The position numbers were made by a program, and so were the translations under genes. Positions 1 to 9,178 of a DNA stretch of 18,706 bases are shown here, piece by piece. Positions within the stretch are counted from its first letter, which is position 1. Each line of letters opens with the position of its first letter. The stretch comes from Bog-1181 sp964565765. Lineage in GTDB: Bacteria > Oederibacteriota > PGYV01 > Palsa-1178. A model generated the notes under the pieces. That model made no database searches, was not told the origin of the DNA, and saw only the letters and a program-made list of their open reading frames with translations. The stretch is taken from positions 1 to 18,706 of the forward strand of contig CAZMGF010000045.1 of assembly GCA_964565765.1 (NCBI GenBank), read 5' to 3'.

Positions 1-723
1 GGAATATATACCGGCGCCGTGGTCAATAATAATTATATTACCGTACGCCTTTGTGGACGACGCGCTTGCCACAACGCCGTCCGAGTCGGCCCGCACGGGC
101 GTTCCCTTCGGCGCGCCTATATCAATCCCCTTATGCCTCCACGCGGCCTTGCCGTTATCATATACGCGCGAGTCTCCGAATCCTCCCGTAACCGGAGCGT
201 CCACAGGCTTAATAAATGGAAATGAATATTTTATCGGAGTTACCGGATCCTGCAGGGAATATATTATCTTCCCTTCTTCCGCAAGTTCCCTGTCCAGTTC
301 TTCATTGACCTGGCCTGTGTTTATATCAACGTCCCTTCTGGCCATCGAGATAACCTTTATTTTCTGTCTTTCAACATGCTCGCTGTTGTCCGAGAGCATA
401 TATTTTATTATGAGGTCCTTTCTTCCGCTTGTCCCCAGCGATACGGGTACTATTGAGACGAAAATATACTGGTTTTGCTTTACATCAAACTGCCTGAAAA
501 AAGCCGTGTATTTCCCCTTATTAAATTCAATATCGCACGCTGTAACCGGTTTGTCGCAGAATATTTTTATTTTAAGTATGCCGCCTTCTTTGACTACATT
601 GGTGTCAAGCAGCACAAAGGCGCCGGCCGCGCCGCGTAAGGCCTGGAAAATGGAGATAATAATAATAAGCGGCAAAACAACCCTTAATATTGCGTGGATT
701 TTGGGCAAATTAGTGTTTTTCAA
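1..723 (-). CDS. M23 family metallopeptidase (partial, C-terminus beyond left edge)
   Basis: Likely a secreted zinc endopeptidase that cuts peptidoglycan cross-links. The frame is open for 241 codons up to the window edge. Residues 12-27 are strongly hydrophobic (ILRVVLPLIIIISIFQ) and end near Ala-rich sites, as in a signal peptide. Residues 33-175 form a probable beta-rich N-terminal domain with no family I can name. From about residue 177 the M23 (LytM/peptidase_M23) fold begins: PVTGGFGDSR, then H197-K-G-I-D201, the HxxxD zinc-ligand motif, then GTPVRADSDGVV and YGNIIIIDHG. The final HxH zinc ligand would lie outside the window. The start is TTG at 723, whose bases overlap the pyrD stop (TTGA), implying translational coupling; an in-frame TAA lies upstream and there is no in-frame ATG near. 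A later TTG at 708 is the alternative. Family call is secure; the substrate is inferred. Confidence 0.85.
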   Translation of the reverse strand, partial: MKNTNLPKIHAILRVVLPLIIIISIFQALRGAAGAFVLLDTNVVKEGGILKIKIFCDKPVTACDIEFNKGKYTAFFRQFDVKQNQYIFVSIVPVSLGTSGRKDLIIKYMLSDNSEHVERQKIKVISMARRDVDINTGQVNEELDRELAEEGKIIYSLQDPVTPIKYSFPFIKPVDAPVTGGFGDSRVYDNGKAAWRHKGIDIGAPKGTPVRADSDGVVASASSTKAYGNIIIIDHGAGIYS

Positions 724-1640
724 ACCCGGAGGCTGCCTTTAATTTCTTTAATATCCGTTATGCCGTTTTTCGACATATATTCTTTTATGCCCCCGGCCGC
801 CTTAAAGGAGGCCGCCGGGTCGCGGAAATTAGCCGTTCCTATCTGTACGGCCGAGGCTCCGGCCGCAATGAATTCCAGCGCGTCAACCGCGTTAATTATG
901 CCGCCTATGCCTATTACAGGCACGTTTACCGCCTTGGAAACTTTATGGACAAAGGCCAGCGCGACCGGCTTTATCGCGGGCCCGGAAAGTCCGCCGTAAA
1001 TATTTGCAAGTTTCGGTTTTCTCTTTTCAAGGTCCACGGCCATGCCTACAAGTGTGTTTATCAGGGACACGGCGTCCGCCCCGTTGTCGGCGCAGAAGCG
1101 CGCTATATCTTCGAGGGGCCCCACATTGGGCGACAGTTTCATAATTACAGTTTTTGAGTAAACCTTCTTTATCCCGTTCAAGATCGCCTTTATAGCAACC
1201 CTGTCGGACGCGAAAGCAAGCCCGCCTTTTTTTACATTGGGGCAGGATATGTTGACTTCCAGCCCGGCGGCCTCTGTCGCAGAGAGCCTTTCCGCCACGG
1301 CAATATATTCTTCCACCGAAGTGCCGTAAATGTTGGCTATAACAGGCGTATCATATTTTTTTAATCCAGGCAGTTTGTCTTTTATAAAAGCTTCAACCCC
1401 GATATTCTGAAGGCCTATGGCGTTTAATATTCCTGCCGGAGTCTCCACTAGCCTCTGCGGAGGGTTCCCTTTTACAGGCTTTATGGCAAGCCCTTTGGTC
1501 ACTATGGCCCCAATTTTGTCCAGGTCCATGTATTCCGCGAACTCCAGCCCGTAGCCAAAAGTTCCGGAAGCGGTCATGACAGGATTTTTCAGTTTAATAC
1601 TCCCTATTGAAACCGCTGTTGATATCTTTTTTTTAACCAT
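720..1640 (-). CDS. pyrD: Dihydroorotate dehydrogenase, class 1B catalytic subunit
   Basis: Oxidises dihydroorotate to orotate on FMN, the fourth step of UMP synthesis, passing electrons through PyrK to NAD+. The 306-residue protein is typical for class 1. Numbering from the upstream ATG at 1646, it shows MTASGTFGYG (24-33), NAIGLQN (75-81), the active-site loop NISCPN with catalytic Cys135, and the FMN phosphate-binding GIGGI near 247. Catalytic Cys, rather than the Ser of class 2, and the adjacent pyrK identify class 1B. Two ATGs are possible: GGAG abuts the one at 1646 with no spacing but sits 6 nt from the one at 1640, so 1640 is preferred. It lies 26 bp after pyrK and overlaps the M23 gene start by two bases. 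Confidence 0.96.
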   Translation of the reverse strand: MVKKKISTAVSIGSIKLKNPVMTASGTFGYGLEFAEYMDLDKIGAIVTKGLAIKPVKGNPPQRLVETPAGILNAIGLQNIGVEAFIKDKLPGLKKYDTPVIANIYGTSVEEYIAVAERLSATEAAGLEVNISCPNVKKGGLAFASDRVAIKAILNGIKKVYSKTVIMKLSPNVGPLEDIARFCADNGADAVSLINTLVGMAVDLEKRKPKLANIYGGLSGPAIKPVALAFVHKVSKAVNVPVIGIGGIINAVDALEFIAAGASAVQIGTANFRDPAASFKAAGGIKEYMSKNGITDIKEIKGSLRV

Positions 1641-1646
1641 GCTCAT

Positions 1647-1650
1647 CTCC
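1647..1650 (-). promoter_or_regulatory. Shine-Dalgarno site that decides the pyrD start
   Basis: GGAG directly abuts the first ATG (1646) but is 6 nt from the second in-frame ATG (1640). Normal spacing therefore points to 1640 as the start, making PyrD two residues shorter than the longest reading. Confidence 0.6.
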
Positions 1651-1666
1651 GGTTTGAAAATTGCCC

Positions 1667-2428
1667 TTAAAGCGCAAGTTCATCAATATCAAAAACAGGC
1701 CCGTCTTTGCAGACCCTTTTATATATTCCCGCCTTTGTTTCAACGGCGCACGAAAGGCACGCCCCGATTCCGCACCCCATATATTCCTCGAACGACGCGA
1801 ATATCTTAACACCGGTGTTTTGCGCGCAGGCCCCGGCAATCGCCCTGAACATAGGCTTGGGCCCGCAGGCAAAAATAACCGAATCATCGCTTATTTCTTT
1901 CTTGAGCAGCGAGCTTACAAACCCTTTTTTACCCAGGGTGCCGTCATCTGTTGTAAAAAGGCACCCCAGTTTTTTGAATTCCCGGGGAGCCACCATCTGC
2001 GAAGCGCATCTGGCCCCCTGAATAAATGTAAAACTTATTTTTTTTGACCTTAAATATTTCGCGAGATAATATGTAGAGGCCGCGCCTGTCCCTCCGCCTA
2101 TGATTATTATATTTTTTCCAGCGGCCAGCTGCATAAAATCAAGGTAAGACCCGCCCAGCGGGCCTATAAAATCGAGTTCATCGCCCTTTTTTTTCAGGGA
2201 CATGGCTTTCGTGCCTTCCCCTATTACCTTATATACAATTGCCAGTTTTTTTTCGGCAGTTTCAAATATGGAAAAGGGCCTCCGAAGCAAAGGCTCATAC
2301 GACGGGCTCACAAGGACATTTATAAACTGCCCGGGCAGCGATTTAAACTTTTTCCCGGCCCCGATGTCCATGCGCCATATTTTTTCCGCAATTTCTGTGT
2401 TTTTAAGGACTTTTCCAATATACTGCAT
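1667..2428 (-). CDS. pyrK: Dihydroorotate dehydrogenase electron-transfer subunit PyrK
   Basis: FAD and [2Fe-2S] subunit that carries electrons from PyrD to NAD+ in the heterotetrameric class 1B enzyme. The 253 residues fit the family. In order: a ferredoxin-reductase-like FAD domain with the flavin motif RRPFSI (49-54), a nucleotide-binding domain with IIIIGGGTGAAS (about 107-118) and ACGPKPM, and a C-terminal iron-sulfur domain with Cys219, Cys224, Cys227 and Cys240 (CX4CX2CX12C), all four ligands present. AAAGGAG lies 5 nt before the ATG. It follows carB after 51 bp and precedes pyrD by 26 bp, the usual pyrK-pyrD pairing. The partner gene next door makes the assignment firm. Confidence 0.96.
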   Translation of the reverse strand: MQYIGKVLKNTEIAEKIWRMDIGAGKKFKSLPGQFINVLVSPSYEPLLRRPFSIFETAEKKLAIVYKVIGEGTKAMSLKKKGDELDFIGPLGGSYLDFMQLAAGKNIIIIGGGTGAASTYYLAKYLRSKKISFTFIQGARCASQMVAPREFKKLGCLFTTDDGTLGKKGFVSSLLKKEISDDSVIFACGPKPMFRAIAGACAQNTGVKIFASFEEYMGCGIGACLSCAVETKAGIYKRVCKDGPVFDIDELAL

Positions 2429-2479
2429 TTTACTCCTTTTATATTCTGTTTGCGCCGTTCTTGTTCTCTCTACTATATC

Positions 2480-5400
2480 CTATCTACTTTCTGAAAGTTT
2501 TTGCTCTTTATAGTATTCCTGGAGTGATTTTACTTCGATGCCCTGTTTCTTGACCGCTTCAATTGCCGCCACCACCGCCTGCGCTCCCGACATTGTTGTC
2601 GTATAAGGCACGCCCGCTCCAATCGCCGTGGTCCTGATCCTGTAATCGTCGCTTTTCGGCCCTTTTCCCACAGGCGTGTTTATGATAAGGTTTACTTTTC
2701 CATTTTTGATCAAATCAATGACTGTGGGGGATTTTTCCAGCACTTTGTTGACCTTTTCGGCCTTTATGCCGTATTTTCTCAGGGCGTTCAGGGTTCCTTC
2801 TGTTGCCACTATCCCGAATCCCATGTCCTCAAGTTTTTTCACAACAAAAACAATGTCGCGTTTGTCCTTGTTCTTTACGCTTACAAAAACATTTCCTTTT
2901 AGCGGAAGCTTCTGCCCAGCCGCGATCTGGGCCTTGTAATAGGCGCGTCCAAAATCCATGTCTATTCCCATTACCTCGCCTGTTGATTTCATCTCAGGCC
3001 CGAGGACAGTGTCAGAGCCCTGAAATTTATTGAACGGAAACACCGATTCCTTTACCGCTATGTGGGGCAGGTCAAGGTTCTCCTTTACTTTCAGCTGTTT
3101 TATCGTCTTTCCGGTCATTATCCTTGTGGCGATTTTTGCCCACTGAATTCCCGTGGCTTTTGAGACGAAGGGCACTGTCCTGGACGCGCGTGGATTTACC
3201 TCGAGCACATAAACATTGTCGTTCCTGAGCGCGTACTGGACGTTCATGAGCCCCTTTACATTAAGCTCAAGGGCCATTTTGTATGTATATTCGCGTATCT
3301 TATTGATCGTGTCCTGCCTTAAAGTGAGCGCGGGAAGCACGCATGCGGAATCACCCGAGTGTATGCCGGCCTCCTCAATATGCTCCATTATACCGCACAC
3401 GACCGCTTCTTTGCCGTCGCATACGCAGTCCACATCCACCTCTATGGCGTCTTCAAGGAATTTGTCAATCAGTACCGGATGTTTTTCCGAGACTATAAAA
3501 GCTTCCTTCGCGTATTTTTCAAATGTCTCATCGTCATAAACTATTTCCATGGCCCTTCCGCCCAGGACATACGACGGCCTGACAAGCGCCGGATAGCCTA
3601 TCCTGCGTATTATTTTCCAGGCTTCCTTCAGAGAATAGGCCGTCCCGTTTTCCGGCCTCATTATATTTAGTTTTGTGAGAATTTTGTCGAACTTCTTCCT
3701 GTCTTCCGCTATATCAATTGAAACCGGGGATGTGCCCATAATCTTCACTTTTTTATTATAAAGCGGCATGGCAAGTTTCAGCGGCGTCTGCCCGCCGAAC
3801 TGCGCTATAAATCCCGCCTCACTGCCCTCCTGGTCCGCAATGGACATAACGTCTTCCATCGTCAGCGGCTCAAAATAGAGCTTGTCCGACGTGTCATAGT
3901 CGGTCGAAACCGTCTCCGGATTACAGTTTACCATTGATACTTCGTAGCCCTCTTCACGCAGGGCAATGACTGAATGCACGCAGCAATAATCGAATTCAAT
4001 GCCCTGTCCGATCCTGTTGGGCCCGCCGCCAAGTATAACGGCTTTTTTCTTCTTTGACACGGGATTTTCATTTTCGCCGTCGTAAGTTGAATAAAGATAA
4101 GGGGTATAAGCCTTAAATTCGCTCGCGCATGTATCCACCATTTTATACACCGGCGTGATGCCCAGCTTTTTCCGCGCCACCCTGAAGGCTTCTTCGCTTA
4201 CTCCGAAGATAAAGCCCAGCTGGATATCGGAAAAACCGTACTGTTTTGCCTTTACAAGAAGCTCTTTTATCTTTTTGGCTTTTACCGCGTTAAACTTGCC
4301 GGCCGCGGCGGCATGCCTTAATTTCCCCTCAAAGTCAAAAATATCGCGCATGTTGCGCAGGAACCACGGGTCAAATTTTGTGATATTAAATATTTCTTTG
4401 TCGGTCATACCTTTCTGCATGGCATATTTGAGGTAATATATCCTCGCCGAATTCGGGGTCTTAAGCTTCTCTTTTATATCGGATAATTTCATTTTGTTTA
4501 TATCCGGGTCCTTGCCGTCCGCCCCCCAGCCGGAGCGGCCTATTTCCATGGAACGCAGCGCCTTTTGCATGGCTTCCTTGAATGTCCTGCCGATGGACAT
4601 GGCCTCGCCGACTGATTTCATCTGCACTCCGAGCTCATCCTTTGATTCCTTAAATTTTTCAAAAGTAAACCGGGGAACCTTTACCACAACATAATCAAGG
4701 GTCGGTTCAAAAGACGCGGGTGTGTAGCGGGTTATATCATTTGGTATCTCGTCAAGGGTGTAGCCGACGGCCAGTTTTGCGGCAATTTTAGCTATCGGGA
4801 ACCCCGTGGCCTTTGAGGCAAGCGCCGAAGAGCGCGATACCCGCGGGTTCATTTCGATAACTATCATCTTGCCATTCTGCGGATTTACGGCGAATTGTAT
4901 ATTTGAACCGCCCGTATCAACCCCTATTTCCCTTATAATAGCTATTGCCGCATCCCTCATGAACTGATATTCGCGGTCGGTAAGCGTCTGCGCCGGGGCG
5001 ACTGTAATCGAGTCCCCGGTATGAACTCCCATGGGGTCAAAGTTCTCAATGGAACATATTATTACCACGTTGTCCTTTAAATCCCTCATCACCTCAAGCT
5101 CATATTCCTTCCAGCCAAGGACGGATTCCTCAAGCAGCACCTTTGAAATCGGGGAATCTTTGAGCCCCCTGGCCACTTTTTCGCGGTACTCCGAGCTGTT
5201 GTACGCGATGCCCCCGCCTGTTCCGCCGAGTGTGAACGCCGGCCTTATTATAACCGGGTACTTTATCCTTTTGGCGGCGGCCATGGCCTGTTTCATATTT
5301 GAAACATACTCGCTTTTGGGCACATCCAGCCCTATTTTTTTCATGGCCTGCTTGAACTCTTCCCTGTCCTCGGCCTTCTGAATGGATTTAAAGTTCGCGC

Positions 5401-5749
5401 CGATGAGCTCCACTTTATATTTTTTATCAAGCCCCGCTTTCACAAAATCCACGGCAAGATTAAGGGCCGTCTGCCCGCCCACAGTCGGAAGTATGGCGTC
5501 GGGCCTTTCTTTGGCCACCACTTTTTCGAGCATCTCCACGGTAAGCGGCTCGATATAAGTCGCGTCGGCAAATTCAGGGTCCGTCATAATGGTTGCCGGG
5601 TTTGAATTAATCAACACCACTTTATATCCCTCTTCTTTGAGGGCCTTGCACGCCTGCGTGCCGGAATAATCAAATTCACAAGCCTGGCCTATAACTATAG
5701 GGCCGGAGCCGATCAAAAGTATTTTTTTTAAATCAGTTCTCTTTGGCAT
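2480..5749 (-). CDS. carB: Carbamoyl-phosphate synthase large subunit
   Basis: Makes carbamoyl phosphate from bicarbonate, two ATP and ammonia channelled from CarA. At 1089 residues it is full length. The duplicated architecture is visible: first half from LLIGSGPIVIGQACEFDYSG (11-30) with an ATP-grasp domain (RPAFTLGGTGGG 169-180; EMNPRVSRSSAL 299-310), an oligomerisation region about 400-555, and the second half from VILGGGPNRIGQGIEFDY (571-588) with RPSYVLGGRAM (724-734) and EVNPRASRTVP (850-860). Residues about 950-1080 form the MGS-like allosteric domain (TEGT 983-986; NTPVGKG 1024-1030), the site where UMP or PRPP acts in relatives. AAGGAG lies 8 nt before ATG. It sits 32 bp after carA in the pyr operon. 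Regulation is probably twofold: attenuation of the operon and, by family analogy, allostery. Confidence 0.98.
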   Translation of the reverse strand: MPKRTDLKKILLIGSGPIVIGQACEFDYSGTQACKALKEEGYKVVLINSNPATIMTDPEFADATYIEPLTVEMLEKVVAKERPDAILPTVGGQTALNLAVDFVKAGLDKKYKVELIGANFKSIQKAEDREEFKQAMKKIGLDVPKSEYVSNMKQAMAAAKRIKYPVIIRPAFTLGGTGGGIAYNSSEYREKVARGLKDSPISKVLLEESVLGWKEYELEVMRDLKDNVVIICSIENFDPMGVHTGDSITVAPAQTLTDREYQFMRDAAIAIIREIGVDTGGSNIQFAVNPQNGKMIVIEMNPRVSRSSALASKATGFPIAKIAAKLAVGYTLDEIPNDITRYTPASFEPTLDYVVVKVPRFTFEKFKESKDELGVQMKSVGEAMSIGRTFKEAMQKALRSMEIGRSGWGADGKDPDINKMKLSDIKEKLKTPNSARIYYLKYAMQKGMTDKEIFNITKFDPWFLRNMRDIFDFEGKLRHAAAAGKFNAVKAKKIKELLVKAKQYGFSDIQLGFIFGVSEEAFRVARKKLGITPVYKMVDTCASEFKAYTPYLYSTYDGENENPVSKKKKAVILGGGPNRIGQGIEFDYCCVHSVIALREEGYEVSMVNCNPETVSTDYDTSDKLYFEPLTMEDVMSIADQEGSEAGFIAQFGGQTPLKLAMPLYNKKVKIMGTSPVSIDIAEDRKKFDKILTKLNIMRPENGTAYSLKEAWKIIRRIGYPALVRPSYVLGGRAMEIVYDDETFEKYAKEAFIVSEKHPVLIDKFLEDAIEVDVDCVCDGKEAVVCGIMEHIEEAGIHSGDSACVLPALTLRQDTINKIREYTYKMALELNVKGLMNVQYALRNDNVYVLEVNPRASRTVPFVSKATGIQWAKIATRIMTGKTIKQLKVKENLDLPHIAVKESVFPFNKFQGSDTVLGPEMKSTGEVMGIDMDFGRAYYKAQIAAGQKLPLKGNVFVSVKNKDKRDIVFVVKKLEDMGFGIVATEGTLNALRKYGIKAEKVNKVLEKSPTVIDLIKNGKVNLIINTPVGKGPKSDDYRIRTTAIGAGVPYTTTMSGAQAVVAAIEAVKKQGIEVKSLQEYYKEQKLSESR

Positions 5750-5781
5750 CGCGTTCTCCTTCTAATTGGGTATAGTGTTTA

Positions 5782-6933
5782 TTATTTTTCCATGTTATCG
5801 ATAAATTTATTGAAAATATAGCGCGCGTCATGGGGGCCCGCGGAGGCCTCCGGGTGGTGCTGTATTGAGAATGCCTTTATTGACTTCACCTCGATGCCTT
5901 CGACCGTTTTATCATTCAGATTCAGGTGCGTGATTTCAACATTGTATTTTGATTTTTTGAAAGAGGCGGGGTCGACGGCAAATCCATGGTTCTGCACCGT
6001 AATGTCTATTTTTTTTGTCTTAAGGTCCATCACGGGATGGTTTGCCCCGCGGTGGCCGAATTTCATTTTATAGGTCCTGCCGCCGAGGGCCAGCCCGAGA
6101 AACTGATGGCCGAAACATATCCCGAATATAGGTTTTCTACCGAGCAGAGCGCGCACTGTTTCCGCGACATACGGCACGCCTTCGGGGTCGCCGGGCCCGT
6201 TGGAAAGAAAAATACCGTCGGGTTTATAGTTCATTATTTTCTCAGCGGTAGTATCGCATGGAACAACCGTAACCTCACAGTTAAGTTCCGCGAATATGCG
6301 CAATATTTCAAATTTTATGCCCGTATCCAGCGCCACCACCCTGTGCTTTTTCCTCTTCTGCCAGATATCCACAAACCGTTCGTCCTTTTCCATCATCTTC
6401 AGCCGTTTTAATGTATCGCTTTTTTTCCACACATAAGCCTTCGGCGTGGATACTGTTTTTGCCAGGTCCACCCCGACTATCGAAGGCGAAAGTTTCACTT
6501 TTTTCAGCAGTGATTTTTTATCAAGGTCAATGCTCGATAATACCGATTTCATGGCGCCAAAATCCCTGATGTGCCGCGTGAGGGCGCGTGTGTCAATTCC
6601 TTCCAGCGCCGGTATGTTGTTTTTCTTAAGATAAGAATCAAGTGTGCCGGAAGAGCGCCAGTTCGACGATATTGCCGACAGCTCCTTCATTACAAAACCC
6701 TCAACCTGCGGTTTAACCGATTCCTCATCGCCGTGGTTGAAGCCGTAGTTGCCGATTTCCGGATACGTCATATTTACAATCTGCCCCTTATATGAAGGGT
6801 CCGTAAGGATTTCCTGATACCCCATCATTGAAGTATTGAATACAATCTCACCGTACGCTTCCCCTGAAGCGCCTGCGGATTTTCCCTCAAAATATGTCCC
6901 GTCCGCAAGCATCAATGCCGCTTTTTTCATCAT
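5782..6933 (-). CDS. carA: Carbamoyl-phosphate synthase small (glutaminase) subunit
   Basis: Hydrolyses glutamine and feeds ammonia to CarB. The 383 residues match the family. The N-terminal CPSase_sm_chain domain starts ALMLADGTYFEG and contains GEIVFNTSMMGYQEILTDPS (29-48). The C-terminal class I glutamine amidotransferase domain carries the nucleophile Cys273 in GICFGHQFLG and the His/Glu of the triad in HHPEAS (His360, Glu362). Two adjacent ATGs occur: AAGGAGC lies 3 nt before the one at 6933 and 6 nt before the one at 6930, so the true start may be one codon later. It is 44 bp after pyrC and 32 bp before carB. Confidence 0.98.
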   Translation of the reverse strand: MMKKAALMLADGTYFEGKSAGASGEAYGEIVFNTSMMGYQEILTDPSYKGQIVNMTYPEIGNYGFNHGDEESVKPQVEGFVMKELSAISSNWRSSGTLDSYLKKNNIPALEGIDTRALTRHIRDFGAMKSVLSSIDLDKKSLLKKVKLSPSIVGVDLAKTVSTPKAYVWKKSDTLKRLKMMEKDERFVDIWQKRKKHRVVALDTGIKFEILRIFAELNCEVTVVPCDTTAEKIMNYKPDGIFLSNGPGDPEGVPYVAETVRALLGRKPIFGICFGHQFLGLALGGRTYKMKFGHRGANHPVMDLKTKKIDITVQNHGFAVDPASFKKSKYNVEITHLNLNDKTVEGIEVKSIKAFSIQHHPEASAGPHDARYIFNKFIDNMEK

Positions 6934-6977
6934 TTGCTCCTTGATATTTTGTCTTATATTTCCGTAATCCGCCTGTT

Positions 6978-8252
6978 TTACGCCTGGTAAACTATCCTGC
7001 CGCTTCTTATCACTGTTTCAATGGAACCGGAAAGTTTCAGCCCGATAAAGGGGGAATTCGTCGACTGGCCCGCGAAGAAATCCCTGGTGATTTCCACTTC
7101 TTTTTCTATATCCGCTATCACTATATCAGCCTCGGCCCCTTCGCTAAGAGTTCCTTTGTCCAGGTTGAGTATCCTTGCCGGGTTGATGGTAATTTTTTCA
7201 ATTGCCTGTGAAATTGTAAGGATTCCCTCTTTTACAAGTTTGTCGATAATAAGCGGGAAAGCTGTTTCAAGCCCGACAATGCCGTAGGAAGCCTGATTCC
7301 ACTCAACATCCTTGTCAAGCTCCGCGTGCGGGGCGTGATCCGTGGCAATAACATCTATCACCCCGTCTTTGAGCGCTTTTTTAACGGCCTTAACATCCTC
7401 TTTTGAGCGCAGAGGCGGGTTCATCTTGAAATTAGTGTCATATCCCGCAAGGCATGAATCATCCAGCGTAAAATGATGCGGCGTAACCTCGGCGGTGACA
7501 TTTACACCCATCTTTTTTCCCCATTTAAGTATTTCAACAGCCCCCGCCGTTGAAAGATGCGCCAGATGGAGCCTGCCGCCCGTTTCCCTGGCGATTATTA
7601 TGTCCCTTGCCGCTATGGTTTCCTCGGCGGCGGCCGGTATGCCCTTCAAACCCAGTACCGTCGCGTTAAATCCCTCGTTCGCATTGGCGTCCGAGGCAAG
7701 GTTTGTATCTTCACAGTGTTCAATGAGCGTTATGTTAAACATCTTTGAATACTGCAGCGCGCGCCTTACTATTTCCGCGTTCATTACTGTGGAGCCGTCA
7801 TCTGAAATCGCGACCGCCCCCGCTTTAAAAAGCTCCCCGATCGGCGAGAGTTCCTGTCCGGCGCGCCCTTTTGTGATTGTGCCTATGGCCCTTACATCTA
7901 TGAGGCCGACCTTTTTTGACTTCATATTTACAAATTCTATCATTGCCTGGTTGTCAAGGGGCGGATCGGTATTGGGCATGCATGCCACGGTGGTGAAACC
8001 GCCTTTGGCCGCGGCCCTGGAGCCCGTCTCTATCGTTTCCTTGTATTCAAAACCCGGTTCACGGAAATGCACGTGCATGTCAATAAAACCCGGGGCCACT
8101 ATCATCCCCTTTGCGTCGAGTATTTTCGCCCCGGCTTCTGTTATGTTCTTTGCCACCTTTAATATTTTTCCGTCAACAACAAGCACATCGCATTTTTCTT
8201 CCCTGCTGTTCGCGGGGTCAACCACGAGGCCGTTTTTAATCAGTAACTTCAT
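6978..8252 (-). CDS. pyrC: Dihydroorotase, class I (amidohydrolase)
   Basis: Cyclises carbamoyl aspartate to dihydroorotate, third step of the pathway. The 424 residues and motifs match the Bacillus-type class I zinc enzyme, not the short E. coli type: zinc ligands His60 and His62 (DMHVHFREPG), metal-bridging acid in ISDDG (Asp151/Asp152), His179 (LIEHCED), His232 (LAHLSTAG), and catalytic Asp305 in ATDHAPH. MNPPLRS (277-283) contributes to substrate binding. The ATG lies inside the 3' end of pyrB (17-nt overlap); a GGAGGAGG site 8 nt upstream is within pyrB, which implies coupled translation. With all metal ligands present it should be active, not a PyrC-like pseudoenzyme. Confidence 0.97.
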   Translation of the reverse strand: MKLLIKNGLVVDPANSREEKCDVLVVDGKILKVAKNITEAGAKILDAKGMIVAPGFIDMHVHFREPGFEYKETIETGSRAAAKGGFTTVACMPNTDPPLDNQAMIEFVNMKSKKVGLIDVRAIGTITKGRAGQELSPIGELFKAGAVAISDDGSTVMNAEIVRRALQYSKMFNITLIEHCEDTNLASDANANEGFNATVLGLKGIPAAAEETIAARDIIIARETGGRLHLAHLSTAGAVEILKWGKKMGVNVTAEVTPHHFTLDDSCLAGYDTNFKMNPPLRSKEDVKAVKKALKDGVIDVIATDHAPHAELDKDVEWNQASYGIVGLETAFPLIIDKLVKEGILTISQAIEKITINPARILNLDKGTLSEGAEADIVIADIEKEVEITRDFFAGQSTNSPFIGLKLSGSIETVIRSGRIVYQA

Positions 8253-9168
8253 TGACTTTGCCTCCTCCCATAAGATACAGTACCGCCATCCGGACAGCGA
8301 CTCCGTTGGTCACCTGCTCTTCTATCGCGGATTGAGCGCCGTCCGCCACATTCGGCGATACCTCAATGCCCCGGTTCATCGGCCCCGGATGCAGGACCAG
8401 GCAGTCCGGTTTTGCCAGTTTGAGTTTTTTGCTGTTAATGCCGAAAAGCATCGCGTATTCCCTTATTGTCGGAAAAAGATTTTTTTTCTGCCGTTCAAGC
8501 TGCATGCGCAGTATATTTATTACATCAACATCCCTGATACCCTTTTCAAGGTCCGTAAAAACCTCAACTCCAAGGTCGGCAATATCCCTGGGTATAAGCG
8601 TTGCCGGCCCCACAACCCTTACTTTTGCCCCCATTTTAATTAGGCCGAAAATATTCGAGCGGGCCACGCGCGAGTGGGCAATATCGCCCACTATCGCCAC
8701 GGTCTGCCCGGAAATCTTTTTCTTTTTGTCCATTATGGTAAAAAGGTCCAGCAGCCCCTGGGTCGGGTGCTCATGCATGCCGTCGCCCGCGTTTACCACG
8801 GCTGATTTTATCTTCTGTGACAGCATGAAGGGCACGCCGGAAACGCTGTGGCGGATGACCACTATGTCAACCTGCATGGCTTCTATTGTTTTCAGGGTGT
8901 CAAGCAGGGTCTCTCCTTTTACCACGGAACTGGTGGATATCGCCAGGTTCAGCACGTCTGCGGAGAGCCTTTTGGCGGCTATTTCAAATGATGTCTTTGT
9001 GCGCGTGGAAGGCTCAAAAAAGAAATTTGCCACTGTTTTGCCCTTTAATGTGGGCACCTTCTTGACCGGTTTTAAAATAATATCCTTGAAAGTCACGGCA
9101 AGGTTGAGTATGTTCTGGATGTCTTCCTGCGGCAGGTCCTGAAGCCCCAAAAGGTGCCTGAATGCCAT
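8236..9168 (-). CDS. pyrB: Aspartate carbamoyltransferase catalytic subunit
   Basis: Joins carbamoyl phosphate and aspartate, the committed step. The 310 residues are a standard catalytic chain. It shows the carbamoyl-phosphate loop FFEPSTRTKTSFE (50-62, with S54-T-R-T57), HPTQGLLDLFT (134-144), HSRVARSN (165-172) and the aspartate-site HPGPMNRG (260-267). The frame is open for 64 more codons upstream, but those overlap pyrR and do not look like ATCase; the ATG at 9168 gives the family N-terminus (FRHLLGLQDL) and has AGGGGG 5-6 nt before it, at the very end of pyrR. No pyrI regulatory gene is next to it, so control is expected from PyrR attenuation. Confidence 0.97.
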   Translation of the reverse strand: MAFRHLLGLQDLPQEDIQNILNLAVTFKDIILKPVKKVPTLKGKTVANFFFEPSTRTKTSFEIAAKRLSADVLNLAISTSSVVKGETLLDTLKTIEAMQVDIVVIRHSVSGVPFMLSQKIKSAVVNAGDGMHEHPTQGLLDLFTIMDKKKKISGQTVAIVGDIAHSRVARSNIFGLIKMGAKVRVVGPATLIPRDIADLGVEVFTDLEKGIRDVDVINILRMQLERQKKNLFPTIREYAMLFGINSKKLKLAKPDCLVLHPGPMNRGIEVSPNVADGAQSAIEEQVTNGVAVRMAVLYLMGGGKVNEVTD

Positions 9169-9178
9169 AGCAGCCCCC

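Noticed and set aside
53..742. Plus-strand 229-codon open frame
   Set aside because: It is antisense to the M23 gene, which has recognisable protein motifs on the minus strand; the plus-strand translation resembles no family.
7495..8643. Plus-strand 382-codon open frame opposite pyrC and pyrB
   Set aside because: Long but antisense to two clearly conserved enzymes; composition is that of a mirror frame (Ser/Pro/Phe-rich), with no motif and no convincing ribosome site noticed.
8366..9142. Plus-strand 258-codon open frame opposite pyrB
   Set aside because: Shadow of pyrB; no recognisable domain.
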